DNA of 64,000 bases from Alphaproteobacteria bacterium UBA7314. Lineage in GTDB: Bacteria; Pseudomonadota; Alphaproteobacteria; MPNO01; UBA830. Made by a program: the position numbers and the translations under genes. Shown here piece by piece: positions 35,104 through 44,153 of the stretch; position 1 is the stretch's first letter, and each line of letters begins with the position of its first letter. The DNA lies in assembly GCA_002471575.1 (NCBI GenBank), contig DKQG01000012.1, positions 9,203-73,202 of the forward strand, in the 5' to 3' direction. The notes beneath the pieces were generated by a model. The model made no database searches. It was not told the DNA's origin and saw nothing but the letters and a program-made list of their open reading frames with translations.

Positions 35104-36738
35104 CTAGGCTGCGATGTTCATCGGGGCAAGGGGGGCATTCCCCATCATTAGGTCGGCGGCCCGGTCAGCGAACGCCATGGTCGGAGCGTTAATATTGCCC
35201 CCGAGCATGTCGGGGAAAATCGATGCATCGATGACGCGCAGGTTTTGCGCGCCATGGACCCGCATTTCCGGATCGACCACCGCCCATTCGTCTGTATTCG
35301 GCCCCATTTTGCAGGTGCCGAGCGGATGGTGAACCGTCCAGGCGGTCCGCTTGATAAATTCGTCGATCGATTCGCCCGCTGGTTGGATTTCCGGCCCACG
35401 GAAACCGTCCAACGCCTTCTGGCCGGCGATTTCTTTAACGATCCCGATGCCTTCGCGCAGCAGGTTCCAGTCTTCCGGTTCGGACAGGAATTTCTGATAG
35501 ATCAGCGCGTGATCTGCCGGGTTAGCGGATGCCAGTTTCAGTTCGCCCCGGCTTTTCGGATGCAGCACCACGGGGCGCACCATGAAGGCGTCTTTGGGCT
35601 TCGATTTGTACCCGGGGAACCAGGGTTGCGACTCCGGTGGGATAAATCGCGCCAGCAACTGCAGATCGGGTTGCGGCAGGTCTTCCTTCGTCGTGATGTA
35701 GCCGGTCAGCGGGCCCGGCATCTCCGTCGCAAACCCAGTGCCTAGGAAGTAGGCCTGGGCCATCGATAGAAGAAGACGGTCCCAGCGCAGCGTGCCAACG
35801 AAAGGCCCGTCTCCGATGCGTTCGTATTCCACGCCCACGGAGAGATGATCCTGCAAGTTCTGGCCGACGCCTTTTAGGTCTATCGCAGCATCGATACCGT
35901 GTTCTTGCAGATGATCGGCGTTGCCGATACCTGACAGCATCAGAAGCTGAGGCGAATTGATGACGCCTCCCGATACGATAACTTCGCGATCGGCGCGAAC
36001 GGAGGTCAGGGGTCCGCCACTGACGGCGGAATATTCGACGCCGATTGCTTTATTCCCTTCTAGGACCACTTTGTGCACCAGTTTTTTGGTGATGACGGTC
36101 AGGTTTGGCCGTTTCATGGCCGGATAAAGATAGGCAACCGCGGCACTGCATCTCTTGCCGTTGCGAATGGTCGACTGCAGGGTGCCCAGCCCTTCGTTCT
36201 GGGCGCCGTTGTAATCCGGCGTGCGGCTGTACCCGGCCTGCTCCCCTGCTTTCAGCCATGCTTCGTGCAGTGGGTCAGGAAATTTGTTTTCAATGGTGGT
36301 CAGCGGCCCGCCGGTACCTCGCAGCGGCTGATCGCCTTTTTCCCAGTCCTCGGCCTTGATGAAATAGGGCAGGATATCGGCGTATGACCAGCCGGCACAA
36401 CCGTTGCGCGACCAGCGATCGTAGTCTTCTCGGTGGCAGCGGACATAGGCCATGGCGTTGATGGACGACGAACCCCCCAGCACCTTACCGCGTGCGCATT
36501 CGACCTTGCGGTTATTGAATTCTTCCTCTTCCTCGGTGAAATACCCCCAGTCGAACAGTCGTTCGAACAGGATTTTGCCCCAGCCCAGCGGCACCCGGAT
36601 GATCGGGCTGCGGTCGCTGCCGCCGGCTTCAATCAGAAGGACCTGCGTATCGGGATTCTCCGTCAGCCGGTTCGCTAGCGTGCAGCCCGCCGAGCCGGCG
36701 CCCACGATGATGTAGTCGTAGCTTTTCCCGTTGCTCAT
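35104..36738 (-). CDS. GMC oxidoreductase (choline dehydrogenase-like)
   Basis: A 544-residue FAD flavoprotein. The ADP-binding motif is DYIIVGAGSAGCTLANRL near residues 8-25. The GMC signature appears as RGKVLGGSSSINAMAY near 85-100. The C-terminal active-site pair is His in HPLGTCKMG and Asn in GGNINAPTM. It oxidises a primary or secondary alcohol. The ATG at 36738 was chosen because the flavin motif starts right after it; the frame stays open about 100 codons upstream but without family sequence. Its gene is 40 bases upstream of the VOC protein and probably forms a unit with it. Confidence 0.9.
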   Translation of the reverse strand: MSNGKSYDYIIVGAGSAGCTLANRLTENPDTQVLLIEAGGSDRSPIIRVPLGWGKILFERLFDWGYFTEEEEEFNNRKVECARGKVLGGSSSINAMAYVRCHREDYDRWSRNGCAGWSYADILPYFIKAEDWEKGDQPLRGTGGPLTTIENKFPDPLHEAWLKAGEQAGYSRTPDYNGAQNEGLGTLQSTIRNGKRCSAAVAYLYPAMKRPNLTVITKKLVHKVVLEGNKAIGVEYSAVSGGPLTSVRADREVIVSGGVINSPQLLMLSGIGNADHLQEHGIDAAIDLKGVGQNLQDHLSVGVEYERIGDGPFVGTLRWDRLLLSMAQAYFLGTGFATEMPGPLTGYITTKEDLPQPDLQLLARFIPPESQPWFPGYKSKPKDAFMVRPVVLHPKSRGELKLASANPADHALIYQKFLSEPEDWNLLREGIGIVKEIAGQKALDGFRGPEIQPAGESIDEFIKRTAWTVHHPLGTCKMGPNTDEWAVVDPEMRVHGAQNLRVIDASIFPDMLGGNINAPTMAFADRAADLMMGNAPLAPMNIAA

Positions 36739-36978
36739 TTTTTCATGTCCCTGCGATATCGTCTTGTTAATTCGGAGCAGGATAGCATATGAGTTCAACA
36801 TCCCAACAGACCCGCCGGCGAGATTAAGAGCGCAAAGTTCATCGCCTTGTTTGCGCTGGATGGCCATTTTGTCATGCAGGCCGGCATCACCTAAATAGCC
36901 CCAAACCAAGGCCTGGCTAGATCTGAACAGGGAATAGCTGAGTGCGTTGTGCGAAGAATCGCCACGGCATGTGTATGA

Positions 36979-37182
36979 TCTCGCCTGCCGCAAGCACCTG
37001 TAACGGTGGGAGAAATAGAATTTGCCAAGGACCGCCAAGCCTCCGATGTTCTATCCAGCTTTTCGGTTTTACGAACCGATATCGACGCACGTACGGAAGT
37101 CGACGCGTTCAGCAATTATTAAGATGCCTTGGTCGGTTCCGATGATGGTTGGCTCATCGCCCGCTGGCGCGTGCAGGTCTAA
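36979..37182 (+). pseudogene. Remnant of a dioxygenase beta-subunit-like (SnoaL/NTF2) gene
   Basis: Within a 516-base gap, one frame reads SDVLSSFSVLRTDIDARTEV, then DAFSNY and TAA, then DALVGSDDGWLIARWRVQV and a final TAA. This matches the C-terminal third of NTF2-like dioxygenase beta subunits (EVDAFSNF..., then ...DGGWLIARRRV), with about 15 residues missing at the internal stop. No N-terminal part is found upstream. The rest of the gap (36739-36978) shows nothing I can support. Confidence 0.5.
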
Positions 37183-37254
37183 ACCCAGATGTTTCGCAAG
37201 CCGACCCCCACGCTGTTATTATGGCACCGCAACTTTCTATCCGGATGTAATCCA

Positions 37255-38889
37255 ATGACACAAACACCCATCGTAATCGTCGGCGGCGGTCCCGTCGGCC
37301 TGAACCTCGCCCTCCATCTGGCGTGGAGAGACGTCCCTTGCATGCTAGTCAATGAGCCAATCTCGACGCCCAACCATCCTCAGGGTAACACCAATAATGC
37401 GCGAACGATGGAAATCTACCGGCGGCTAGGCATCGCCGGTAGGGTGCGCGATGTCGGGCTTCCTGTGAATCATTGCGGCGACGCGATTTTCGTAACCCGG
37501 ATCAACGCGCATGAAATTGGTCGAATTAGAATTCCCAGCGTGCGCGAACGTCTGACCCCGGGGTCTCTCGATCTGCAAATCGGCCCCGAACCGCTGCAGC
37601 GGGCCTCGCAGATGTATGTCGAACGCGTCTTGAAGGAAGAGCTCGATGCGACGGATGCCGTCGATATGCGTTTCGGCTGGAAAATGATTTCGTTCGCGCC
37701 GGGGGATGACAGCGTGACGGTCGAAATCCAGAACGTCGATACCGGCGAGATCGAAACCGTTTCCTGCGGCTATCTGGTCGGGTGCGACGGCGGACGCAGT
37801 ACGGTGCGGCGCAGTCTCGGTATCGAGTACGACGGCAAATCGGGCGAGGAAGTGGACTTTATGATGGGCCAGATGCTGTCGGTCTATTTCCACGCTCCCG
37901 CGTTGTACGACGTCATGAAGACCGATGCACCGTGGCAGTTTCATTCCATGAACCCCGAAGGCCGCGCGTCCATCGTTGCGCTGGATGGCAAAGGGCATTT
38001 TCTCACCTGGGCCAAACTTGAACCGGGTCAAGATCCCGCAACCCTGGACCCGCGTCCCTATATCTGGCGCGTCGTTGGAGAGGAAATCCCGGTGGAGGTG
38101 CTGTCTTCCAAGCCTTGGCAGGCAGGCCTGTCGCTGGTCGCTGACGAATATCAGCGCGGACGGGTGATACTGGCCGGCGATGCCGTTCATCTGTTCACGC
38201 CCACGGGCGGTTTCGGGATGAATACCGGTGTCGGCGATGCCGAAAACCTAGGCTGGAAATTGGCGGCTTGGCATCAGGGCTGGGCCGGCGACGGCCTGGT
38301 CGACAGCTATGAATCCGAAAGGCGGCCGGTCGCGATCCGCAACCTTGCTCAGTCCTATGCCTTGGCGCAGGACAAATCCGCGTTGTCGGTTCCCGCGGGG
38401 ATCGAGGACGACACGCCCGAAGGCGAGGCGCTGCGCGCCGATCTCGGAACCCGCACCGAAAAGGCGCTTGCGGAGGAATATTACTGTATCGGTATACAGC
38501 TGGGTGCCAGGTACGACGGATCCCCTATCATCAGTGCCGAACCGGGCGATATCCCGGTCAGTGATCCGTTTACCTATTTACCGACCGCGTGGCCCGGCGG
38601 CCGAGCGCCGCATCGCTGGCTCGCCGACGGGTCCGCGTTGTTCGACCATTTCGGCCAGGGCTTTACACTGCTCCGCCTCGGAGGCTCAGAGGCGGACACC
38701 TCCGGACTGGAGAGGGCGGCTGCTGACTTGGGTGTGCCTCTCACCGTTTTTTCGGACACCGATCCGGAAATCCGAGCGCTATATGAAGCCGACCTGGCGC
38801 TGATACGGCCCGATCAGTATGTCGCTTGGCGCGGCGATGCCGTGCCAGATGATCCGGCGGCCCTGATCGATCTGGTGAGGGGTGCTTGA
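37255..38889 (+). CDS. FAD-dependent aromatic monooxygenase (phenol hydroxylase/MhpA-like)
   Basis: A 544-residue class A flavoprotein hydroxylase. The dinucleotide motif is IVIVGGGPVGLNLALHLAWR at the N-terminus, the second FAD motif YLVGCDGGRSTVRRSLGIEY lies near residue 175, and the ribityl-binding GD motif VILAGDAVHLFTPTGGFGMN lies near 305. A thioredoxin-like C-terminal domain fits the length. It should ortho-hydroxylate a phenolic or hydroxyphenyl acid with NAD(P)H and O2. ATG 37255 is used because the glycine-rich motif starts six residues later. It is followed by a fumarate-reductase-like pair on the same strand. Confidence 0.9.
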   Translation: MTQTPIVIVGGGPVGLNLALHLAWRDVPCMLVNEPISTPNHPQGNTNNARTMEIYRRLGIAGRVRDVGLPVNHCGDAIFVTRINAHEIGRIRIPSVRERLTPGSLDLQIGPEPLQRASQMYVERVLKEELDATDAVDMRFGWKMISFAPGDDSVTVEIQNVDTGEIETVSCGYLVGCDGGRSTVRRSLGIEYDGKSGEEVDFMMGQMLSVYFHAPALYDVMKTDAPWQFHSMNPEGRASIVALDGKGHFLTWAKLEPGQDPATLDPRPYIWRVVGEEIPVEVLSSKPWQAGLSLVADEYQRGRVILAGDAVHLFTPTGGFGMNTGVGDAENLGWKLAAWHQGWAGDGLVDSYESERRPVAIRNLAQSYALAQDKSALSVPAGIEDDTPEGEALRADLGTRTEKALAEEYYCIGIQLGARYDGSPIISAEPGDIPVSDPFTYLPTAWPGGRAPHRWLADGSALFDHFGQGFTLLRLGGSEADTSGLERAAADLGVPLTVFSDTDPEIRALYEADLALIRPDQYVAWRGDAVPDDPAALIDLVRGA

Positions 38890-39020
38890 TTTTCCGGTTT
38901 TTGCCCCGGCCACAAAATATTTACGATGGAATGACCGGCTTGTGTGCTTCCATCTCAGGACAGGAGCTGTATTTTGAGCGTTGGCGAAAAATACCTAGAT
39001 TGGGCAGGAACACACAGGCA

Positions 39021-40982
39021 ATGCCGATAGAAGTGGACTGGTGCGACTACGATGTCGTTGTCGTAGGATCGGGCGGGGCCGGGAGCCATGCCGCTCAGGC
39101 GGCTGCCGCGACCGGTGCCCGTGTGCTGGTGGTGTCGAAAGACCCGATTGGCGCGTCCGACACAAAAATATCCGAGGGCCTTGCGACGGTGCGCGAGTCC
39201 GGATCCGACGACGACTCGGAGGAGATATTGTCGGAGAACCTGAAGATGGCCGGTGGTGACCTGCCGCTGAATGCGATTACCGATGCCTTCGCCGCCGACA
39301 GCAAGGAAGCTTATGATATCTATCGGCGGCAGGGTCTGCGTCCCGAAATTGATGATGAGCGAGATATCCCAAAACCACTGCCACTGCCGATGGGTGGTCA
39401 TACGCGTCGGCGGTCGGTCGGGCACCGCAACAGCGGCATCGCGTTCGGCCATGCCAACTGGAACATGATTGTGCAGGGCGAAGGCATCGATTACCTGGAA
39501 GATAGCTGGTTCCTCGATTTGGTAACCGATCAGGCGGAGGCCGGTACAGACAAATCCGTTGTCGGCGGGATTATCTATCACGCGGCATTGGGCAGGCTGA
39601 TCGCGGTAAAGACATCTTCGGTGGTGATTGCTTCCGGTGGATTGTCGACCCTGTATTTCCCCAAGACGGATACGATGCGAGGCAACACCGGCGATTCCTA
39701 CGCTATTGCCGCGCGCGCCGGTGCTGACCTGGTGGATATGGAGCAGGTCCAGTTCCTGCCATTCTGCCTGGCGTCGCCGCCCTCTTATGAGGGGCTACTG
39801 GTCGGTGAACCCGTGACGGCAAGCTATCTCGGGGTTCTGCGCGACAAGAACGGCAAGGTCATTCTGGATGGTGTGTTCTTGCGCACGCGAGCCGATTGTT
39901 CGTCGGCGATCATGCGCGCAGTGGAGGACGGCCGCGGCAGCCCCAATGGTGGCGCCTATCTGGATATGACGGCGAACAAGCGACCGCCACGTTCGGGCCC
40001 CTATTTCATGCGGTTTGTCGAGTCTGCGTTGCCTTCGGCCTACAAGGTGGCCCGCCAGGCAATGAGCAAGGCGGCAGGAAATTGCGAGGAACCTTGGGAA
40101 GTGCGCCCAAGTGCGCATTACATGATGGGCGGTATTCGCGCCGATGAGCATGGCGCATCGGTCGCGGGCGATGGCGACGGATCGGCCGGAGCGGGGCTGG
40201 CTGGCTTATTTACGGCCGGCCAGGCGATGGGTGGGGTATTCGGTGCCAATCGCCTCGGCTCAACCTCGTTAACCGAAGGGGCCGTGTTCGGCCGGCGTGC
40301 CGGCGAGGCCGCGGCGCATCTGGCGCGTAAGTCCGCGACCCGAGACACGCGGGAGGAAGCGTTTACGCCCATGATAGAGAACATCCGCAGACGGTTCGGC
40401 CAAAAAGGTGATAGCGCGGCTGCAGTGCTGAAACTTGAACTGCAGAAAGCGGCGTGGATCAACATCGGGCCGGTTCGGACCGCGGACCGCATCGCTGAAA
40501 TGGAGCGGGTCCTTTCCGATCTCGATGCGAAACTGGACGACGTGGCAGTTCCGGGTTACGCAGAGTGGAACCAGGCCTTCATTGAGTTCGAAGAACTGCG
40601 CAATCTGATTGCATCGGCGCGAGGGGTCTGTCTTGCATCCCGTGAGCGGGACGGAAGCCTAGGCGGACATGTCCGAATGGACGGCAAGCAGATTTCAGCG
40701 TTTTCGAAACCGTATTCCACGGTTGTATCGCATAGCCCCGGCGGCGGCTGGCGGGTGCGTCGGGTCAATCGCGACCGGACGCCCTTGAAACAGATCATCG
40801 CATTCAAGATCCAGGATGCGAAGCGCAAGGCCGCAGTCAAATGGCTGCGCATGCTGCCTGCCGGCATGCAGGACCGGGCGCTGGAGAAGAAGTACCTTGC
40901 CGTCATGGGCGCCGGTGGCACGGCGAAGGAAGTGATGCCGGGCGGCGCGGACGCTGCCGTCGGAGAGGCAACGCAGGCATGA
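39021..40982 (+). CDS. FAD-binding flavoprotein, fumarate reductase/succinate dehydrogenase-like
   Basis: A 653-residue protein with the FAD motif VVVVGSGGAGSHAAQAAAAT near residues 10-29 and the FrdA/SdhA C-terminal layout (GLFTAGQAMGGVFGANRLGS, then TSLTEGAVFGRRAGE near 390-430). It differs from true SdhA in the substrate region, and the expected SHGANRLG-type segment reads GVFGANRLG. Its stop overlaps the Fe-S subunit start (ATGA). No membrane anchor genes follow, so the pair is probably soluble. It may reduce or dehydrogenate a catabolic intermediate with an enoate, as in some aromatic pathways; this is inference. Confidence 0.85.
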   Translation: MPIEVDWCDYDVVVVGSGGAGSHAAQAAAATGARVLVVSKDPIGASDTKISEGLATVRESGSDDDSEEILSENLKMAGGDLPLNAITDAFAADSKEAYDIYRRQGLRPEIDDERDIPKPLPLPMGGHTRRRSVGHRNSGIAFGHANWNMIVQGEGIDYLEDSWFLDLVTDQAEAGTDKSVVGGIIYHAALGRLIAVKTSSVVIASGGLSTLYFPKTDTMRGNTGDSYAIAARAGADLVDMEQVQFLPFCLASPPSYEGLLVGEPVTASYLGVLRDKNGKVILDGVFLRTRADCSSAIMRAVEDGRGSPNGGAYLDMTANKRPPRSGPYFMRFVESALPSAYKVARQAMSKAAGNCEEPWEVRPSAHYMMGGIRADEHGASVAGDGDGSAGAGLAGLFTAGQAMGGVFGANRLGSTSLTEGAVFGRRAGEAAAHLARKSATRDTREEAFTPMIENIRRRFGQKGDSAAAVLKLELQKAAWINIGPVRTADRIAEMERVLSDLDAKLDDVAVPGYAEWNQAFIEFEELRNLIASARGVCLASRERDGSLGGHVRMDGKQISAFSKPYSTVVSHSPGGGWRVRRVNRDRTPLKQIIAFKIQDAKRKAAVKWLRMLPAGMQDRALEKKYLAVMGAGGTAKEVMPGGADAAVGEATQA

Positions 40983-41710
40983 AGGTCGAGATAGTTACCC
41001 GTCGCGATGGTGAACAAGAGATCGTCGCATACGACTACGTTCCGCGTGATGACAGCGAAAAGCCCATGATTCTGGATGTTTTGCTTCAGGCGCAGGCGAA
41101 CGGAATGCCCGATCTGGCGTTTCGCTATGGGTGCCGTGCCCGAAATTGCGGCGTTTGCACGGTGGACATCAACGGTCGTCCAAGGATCGCCTGTCGTGCC
41201 CGCATCAAGGAAGGCGATCGGATCAGCCCGATGGCGACGTTGCCGGCGCTGAGCGATCTGGTGGTCCGCCGCGATGGCGTCGCGCGCCAGATGCGGGGCC
41301 GGCTTGCGACGGCTGGGCAGGGCAACGACCTCAATGTCAGCGCGCCCGACGATTACCATGCACTGACGGGATGTATTGAATGCTATGCCTGCCTGCACGA
41401 ATGCCCGATGCATGCGCGCAATTTCGACGGCGGTCTGCCGGATGAACAAGCGGTTGAGGACAGGCCCGATCCGGCGGAGGGGTATACTTCCGGCAATCCG
41501 TTCTCGCTTCTGAAGCTGCAGCGCATCCGTATCGATCCACTGACGTCGGAGGCCGGCAAATCGTCGGCGTTAGACAACGCCATAGACTTGGGGCTGGACG
41601 CCTGTGTCGGCTGCAAGGGTTGCAAGTGCGGCGTCGGGATCGATCTGATAGGCAAGGTAATCTGGCCCATGCTCGAAGCTGCCGGTGACCGGTTGGCCGA
41701 AAAAGGCTAA
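40979..41710 (+). CDS. Iron-sulfur subunit, fumarate reductase/SdhB-like
   Basis: A 243-residue electron-transfer subunit. N-terminal plant-type 2Fe-2S cysteines are Cys52, Cys57, Cys60 and Cys72 (GCRARNCGVCTVDING). A 4Fe-4S set is CIECYACLHECP (132, 135, 138, 142). A last cysteine group, CVGCKGCKCG (209-217), is much tighter than the spaced set in SdhB, so the third cluster is unusual. It is coupled to the flavoprotein by ATGA. The gene overlaps the convergent AEC transporter stop by four bases. Confidence 0.86.
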   Translation: MKVEIVTRRDGEQEIVAYDYVPRDDSEKPMILDVLLQAQANGMPDLAFRYGCRARNCGVCTVDINGRPRIACRARIKEGDRISPMATLPALSDLVVRRDGVARQMRGRLATAGQGNDLNVSAPDDYHALTGCIECYACLHECPMHARNFDGGLPDEQAVEDRPDPAEGYTSGNPFSLLKLQRIRIDPLTSEAGKSSALDNAIDLGLDACVGCKGCKCGVGIDLIGKVIWPMLEAAGDRLAEKG

Positions 41711-42645
41711 GTCAGCAGCCCGATCACCACGGCCAGCGACCCGGCTGAAATCACGGTCGAGATCAAGATCGACGATGTGACCGGACCAACGAATACCCGG
41801 TACTGCTGGGCCACGGTAAACACCGTTGCGCCGACCGGGATCGCCGCCATCATCGTCGCAACATTGGTCGTCAACACGTCCAGCGCAAAGATTTCGGTGC
41901 ACAATAACCATACCAGCACCGGGTGAACGATCAGTTTTGCGACGGTCACGGACGCGGTCTCGGCGGGCCGTCCCGTCAGTCTGTATTCGGCGAGGCTGGT
42001 GCCGAGAACGAAAAGAGCGCAGGGTCCTGCGGCGCCGGACAGTAGATCGATAAACCGTTCCAGCGGCACGGCGAGGCCGAAACCGGTAAAGCTCCACGCT
42101 GCACCCGTAACGATAGCGATCAGGATTGGGTTGCGGATCATCGCGGTCAGCGGCGCCAGCGTGATTTTCACAAGGCTTTTCTGATCGCGGCGGCCGCGGG
42201 CTATCTCGATAAGGATGATGGTTGTCGGTAGCAGGATCAGCGTGTTAAATGCGATCATCGTCGTGATTGGGCCGAGTGCCGCATCGCCGAAGGTCAATAC
42301 TATAAGCGGCAGTCCCAGCAGCACTGTGTTCGAAAATCCCGCGCCCATTCCCATAAGCGCGTGTTCCTCGTGCGACAAGTCGAATACCAGCCGGGAGAAC
42401 ACCATCAGCAGCACCATGGAAATTAGCCCGCCGCCGAAATAGGCGGCGACGATGAGCGGTTCGACGCCGTTAAACACTCCGCCGGATGCCAGCTTGCCGA
42501 ACAGCAACGTCGGCAAGGCGACGTAGAACACGAAGTTGTTAAAATAGCGCGTAGCGCCGGGCGTCCACTTCGGCGTCCGGGCGAAGCCATAGCCGACCAG
42601 AATCAGCGCGAAGACCGGCGCGATGATGTTGAGAATTGCCGACAC
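41707..42645 (-). CDS. AEC-family (auxin efflux carrier-like) transporter
   Basis: A 312-residue membrane protein with about ten hydrophobic helices in two five-helix repeats, typical of bacterial AEC carriers (malate, malonate and other anions). Family blocks include FYVALPTLLFGKLASGG near residue 40 and GMGAGFSNTVLLGLPLIVLT near 100. The start is GTG at 42645, only 18 bases after the reductive-dehalogenase-like gene's stop, so the two are likely one transcript. It may move the island's carboxylate substrate or product. Confidence 0.9.
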   Translation of the reverse strand: MSAILNIIAPVFALILVGYGFARTPKWTPGATRYFNNFVFYVALPTLLFGKLASGGVFNGVEPLIVAAYFGGGLISMVLLMVFSRLVFDLSHEEHALMGMGAGFSNTVLLGLPLIVLTFGDAALGPITTMIAFNTLILLPTTIILIEIARGRRDQKSLVKITLAPLTAMIRNPILIAIVTGAAWSFTGFGLAVPLERFIDLLSGAAGPCALFVLGTSLAEYRLTGRPAETASVTVAKLIVHPVLVWLLCTEIFALDVLTTNVATMMAAIPVGATVFTVAQQYRVFVGPVTSSILISTVISAGSLAVVIGLLT

Positions 42646-42663
42646 GGCTGCCGAGTGGGGCGG

Positions 42664-44025
42664 TTAGACCCGCGCTTTGGCCCTTTCCGCGTCCTGGCGT
42701 TCTTTCAGAGCGCGGCGCAGCGCTTCTTCCGCTGCCTTGGTGTCTTTCAGTCCTTGCTTTCGGTCTACCGGCACCGGTTCCTTCTGGTCGGCACGCGGCA
42801 GTTTGTCGACCGGGTAGGTCGCGACCTTGACGTTCCCCATCGATGTATCGCGGTCGAGCGACAAATCTCGGGCATTGGCATTGTCCGAATGGAACGACTG
42901 ACCGTCTTTTTTCTGGGTTTCCAGGTCCAGCCACCAACGGTTGACATCGCCGCGGGTGCCGTACCCCATTTTATCATCCAGCCAGATCAGGAACCGCCGA
43001 GACCAGGGCAGTTTGATCGCCGCCCACATGGCAAGCCGATGCTGCAATAGCCCTTCTTTGTTCCACGGACACATCTTCATGCAGCGGCCGCAGGATGATC
43101 CCTTGGCGTTGCTCACCCGGTATTTGGTGCATTTCTCGACGTCGGGTTTCCAGATTTCGTAGCCGTTGTAAAGTACCTTGTCGCCAAACGGGATCGCCTG
43201 CGCCGGGCATTCGCGGGCGCATTTCTGACACTTGGAACAAAAGTCCTGCAACCCGAAATCAATGGGCTTGTCCGTCGCCATCGGCAGGTTGGTGGTGATG
43301 ACTGCGGTTTTGTGCCGCGGCCCGATAAATGGATTGAGGACCAGTTCGCCGATCCGGCTCATTTCGCCCAGCCCAGCGAGCAGCATCAACGGGATTTGCA
43401 TCACGTCGCCATCAGCGTTGGAATGCGCCTGGGCTTCGTAGCCGAGCCGGCGGATATAGTCGGCAACTATGACGGCCGTGGTCGATCCTTTCAGATAGGC
43501 TCGGTAGCTCTGCGCGCCGGATACCCAGTCGTCGCCCGATGAGGAATCGAGGGTTTCCCATCGCTGGTCGTTGACGACGACGATGGCGTATTTGTGTTTC
43601 GCCTCGATCGGCTCGCCGTCTAAATCCTCGCTGTACCATACCCAGTCGGGGCATTCGCATATGCCAACCATGTCGGAGTCGAGGAAATAGCAAAGCGATT
43701 TGATGTGTTTTGCGATCAGCTCCGGGTCGTCGGGCAATTCCGCCGGATCGGTGTAGGGCTCACCCTTGTGAATCGGTACCTGAGTCCAGTGGACGTGTCC
43801 CATCGCGGCGTTGAGCGGGTTCTTGGTGATGAAGCGGCGGATCTCCTTCTTCGCCTTGGGGCCGAGATCGCCGAAAAACGCGCGCACAAAGAACCCGGCG
43901 CGTTTGGGGACGCGCTTGATGTCGCCGGTGATCAGCGTGGTCGGTTCGTCGACCTGCTTGATCTTCTCCATCGGGAAGCGACCCATATGGAGCGGCCGGT
44001 TGCGTTTCGAGAATATGCCGAGCAT
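42664..44025 (-). CDS. Reductive dehalogenase homologue (cytosolic, RdhA-like)
   Basis: A 453-residue corrinoid/iron-sulfur protein homologue. Two 4Fe-4S motifs near the C-terminal third are CSKCQKCARECP (Cys263, 266, 269, 273) and a second set with Cys299, 312, 315 and 319 (SCGRCMKMCPWNKEG). The preceding DKPIDFGLQDFC block and the AQSYRAYLKGSTTAVIVADY region (about 171-190) match RdhA catalytic cores. There is no Tat signal, and the NAD/FMN reductase extension of the marine NpRdhA type is absent, so it needs an outside electron donor. Neighbours are aromatic oxygenases and a crotonase. It could dehalogenate a halophenol or have another corrinoid reaction. AGGAAG lies six bases before the ATG. 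Confidence 0.86.
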   Translation of the reverse strand: MLGIFSKRNRPLHMGRFPMEKIKQVDEPTTLITGDIKRVPKRAGFFVRAFFGDLGPKAKKEIRRFITKNPLNAAMGHVHWTQVPIHKGEPYTDPAELPDDPELIAKHIKSLCYFLDSDMVGICECPDWVWYSEDLDGEPIEAKHKYAIVVVNDQRWETLDSSSGDDWVSGAQSYRAYLKGSTTAVIVADYIRRLGYEAQAHSNADGDVMQIPLMLLAGLGEMSRIGELVLNPFIGPRHKTAVITTNLPMATDKPIDFGLQDFCSKCQKCARECPAQAIPFGDKVLYNGYEIWKPDVEKCTKYRVSNAKGSSCGRCMKMCPWNKEGLLQHRLAMWAAIKLPWSRRFLIWLDDKMGYGTRGDVNRWWLDLETQKKDGQSFHSDNANARDLSLDRDTSMGNVKVATYPVDKLPRADQKEPVPVDRKQGLKDTKAAEEALRRALKERQDAERAKARV

Positions 44026-44060
44026 TCGTACTTCCTAGCGGATTTTGTCTTCTGTGCCGT

Positions 44061-44122
44061 CCCTCTTCCCCTCCCGGCCACCCATAAGAATGATCCCGTG
44101 GGTGGCCGGGAGGGGAAGAGGG
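44061..44122. repeat. Perfect 24-base inverted repeat (REP-like hairpin)
   Basis: The arms 44061-44084 and 44099-44122 are exact reverse complements, with a 14-base loop. The left arm begins CCCTCTTCCCCTCCCGGCCA. It lies between the crotonase gene and the reductive-dehalogenase-like gene, both on the minus strand. A degenerate relative is at 9937-9999. There is no T-run, so it is better read as a dispersed palindromic element than as a classical terminator, though it may still shape the operon's mRNA. Confidence 0.85.
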
Positions 44123-44153
44123 CCGGCGTGACCCTGTGAAAGCAGGTCTTCGT

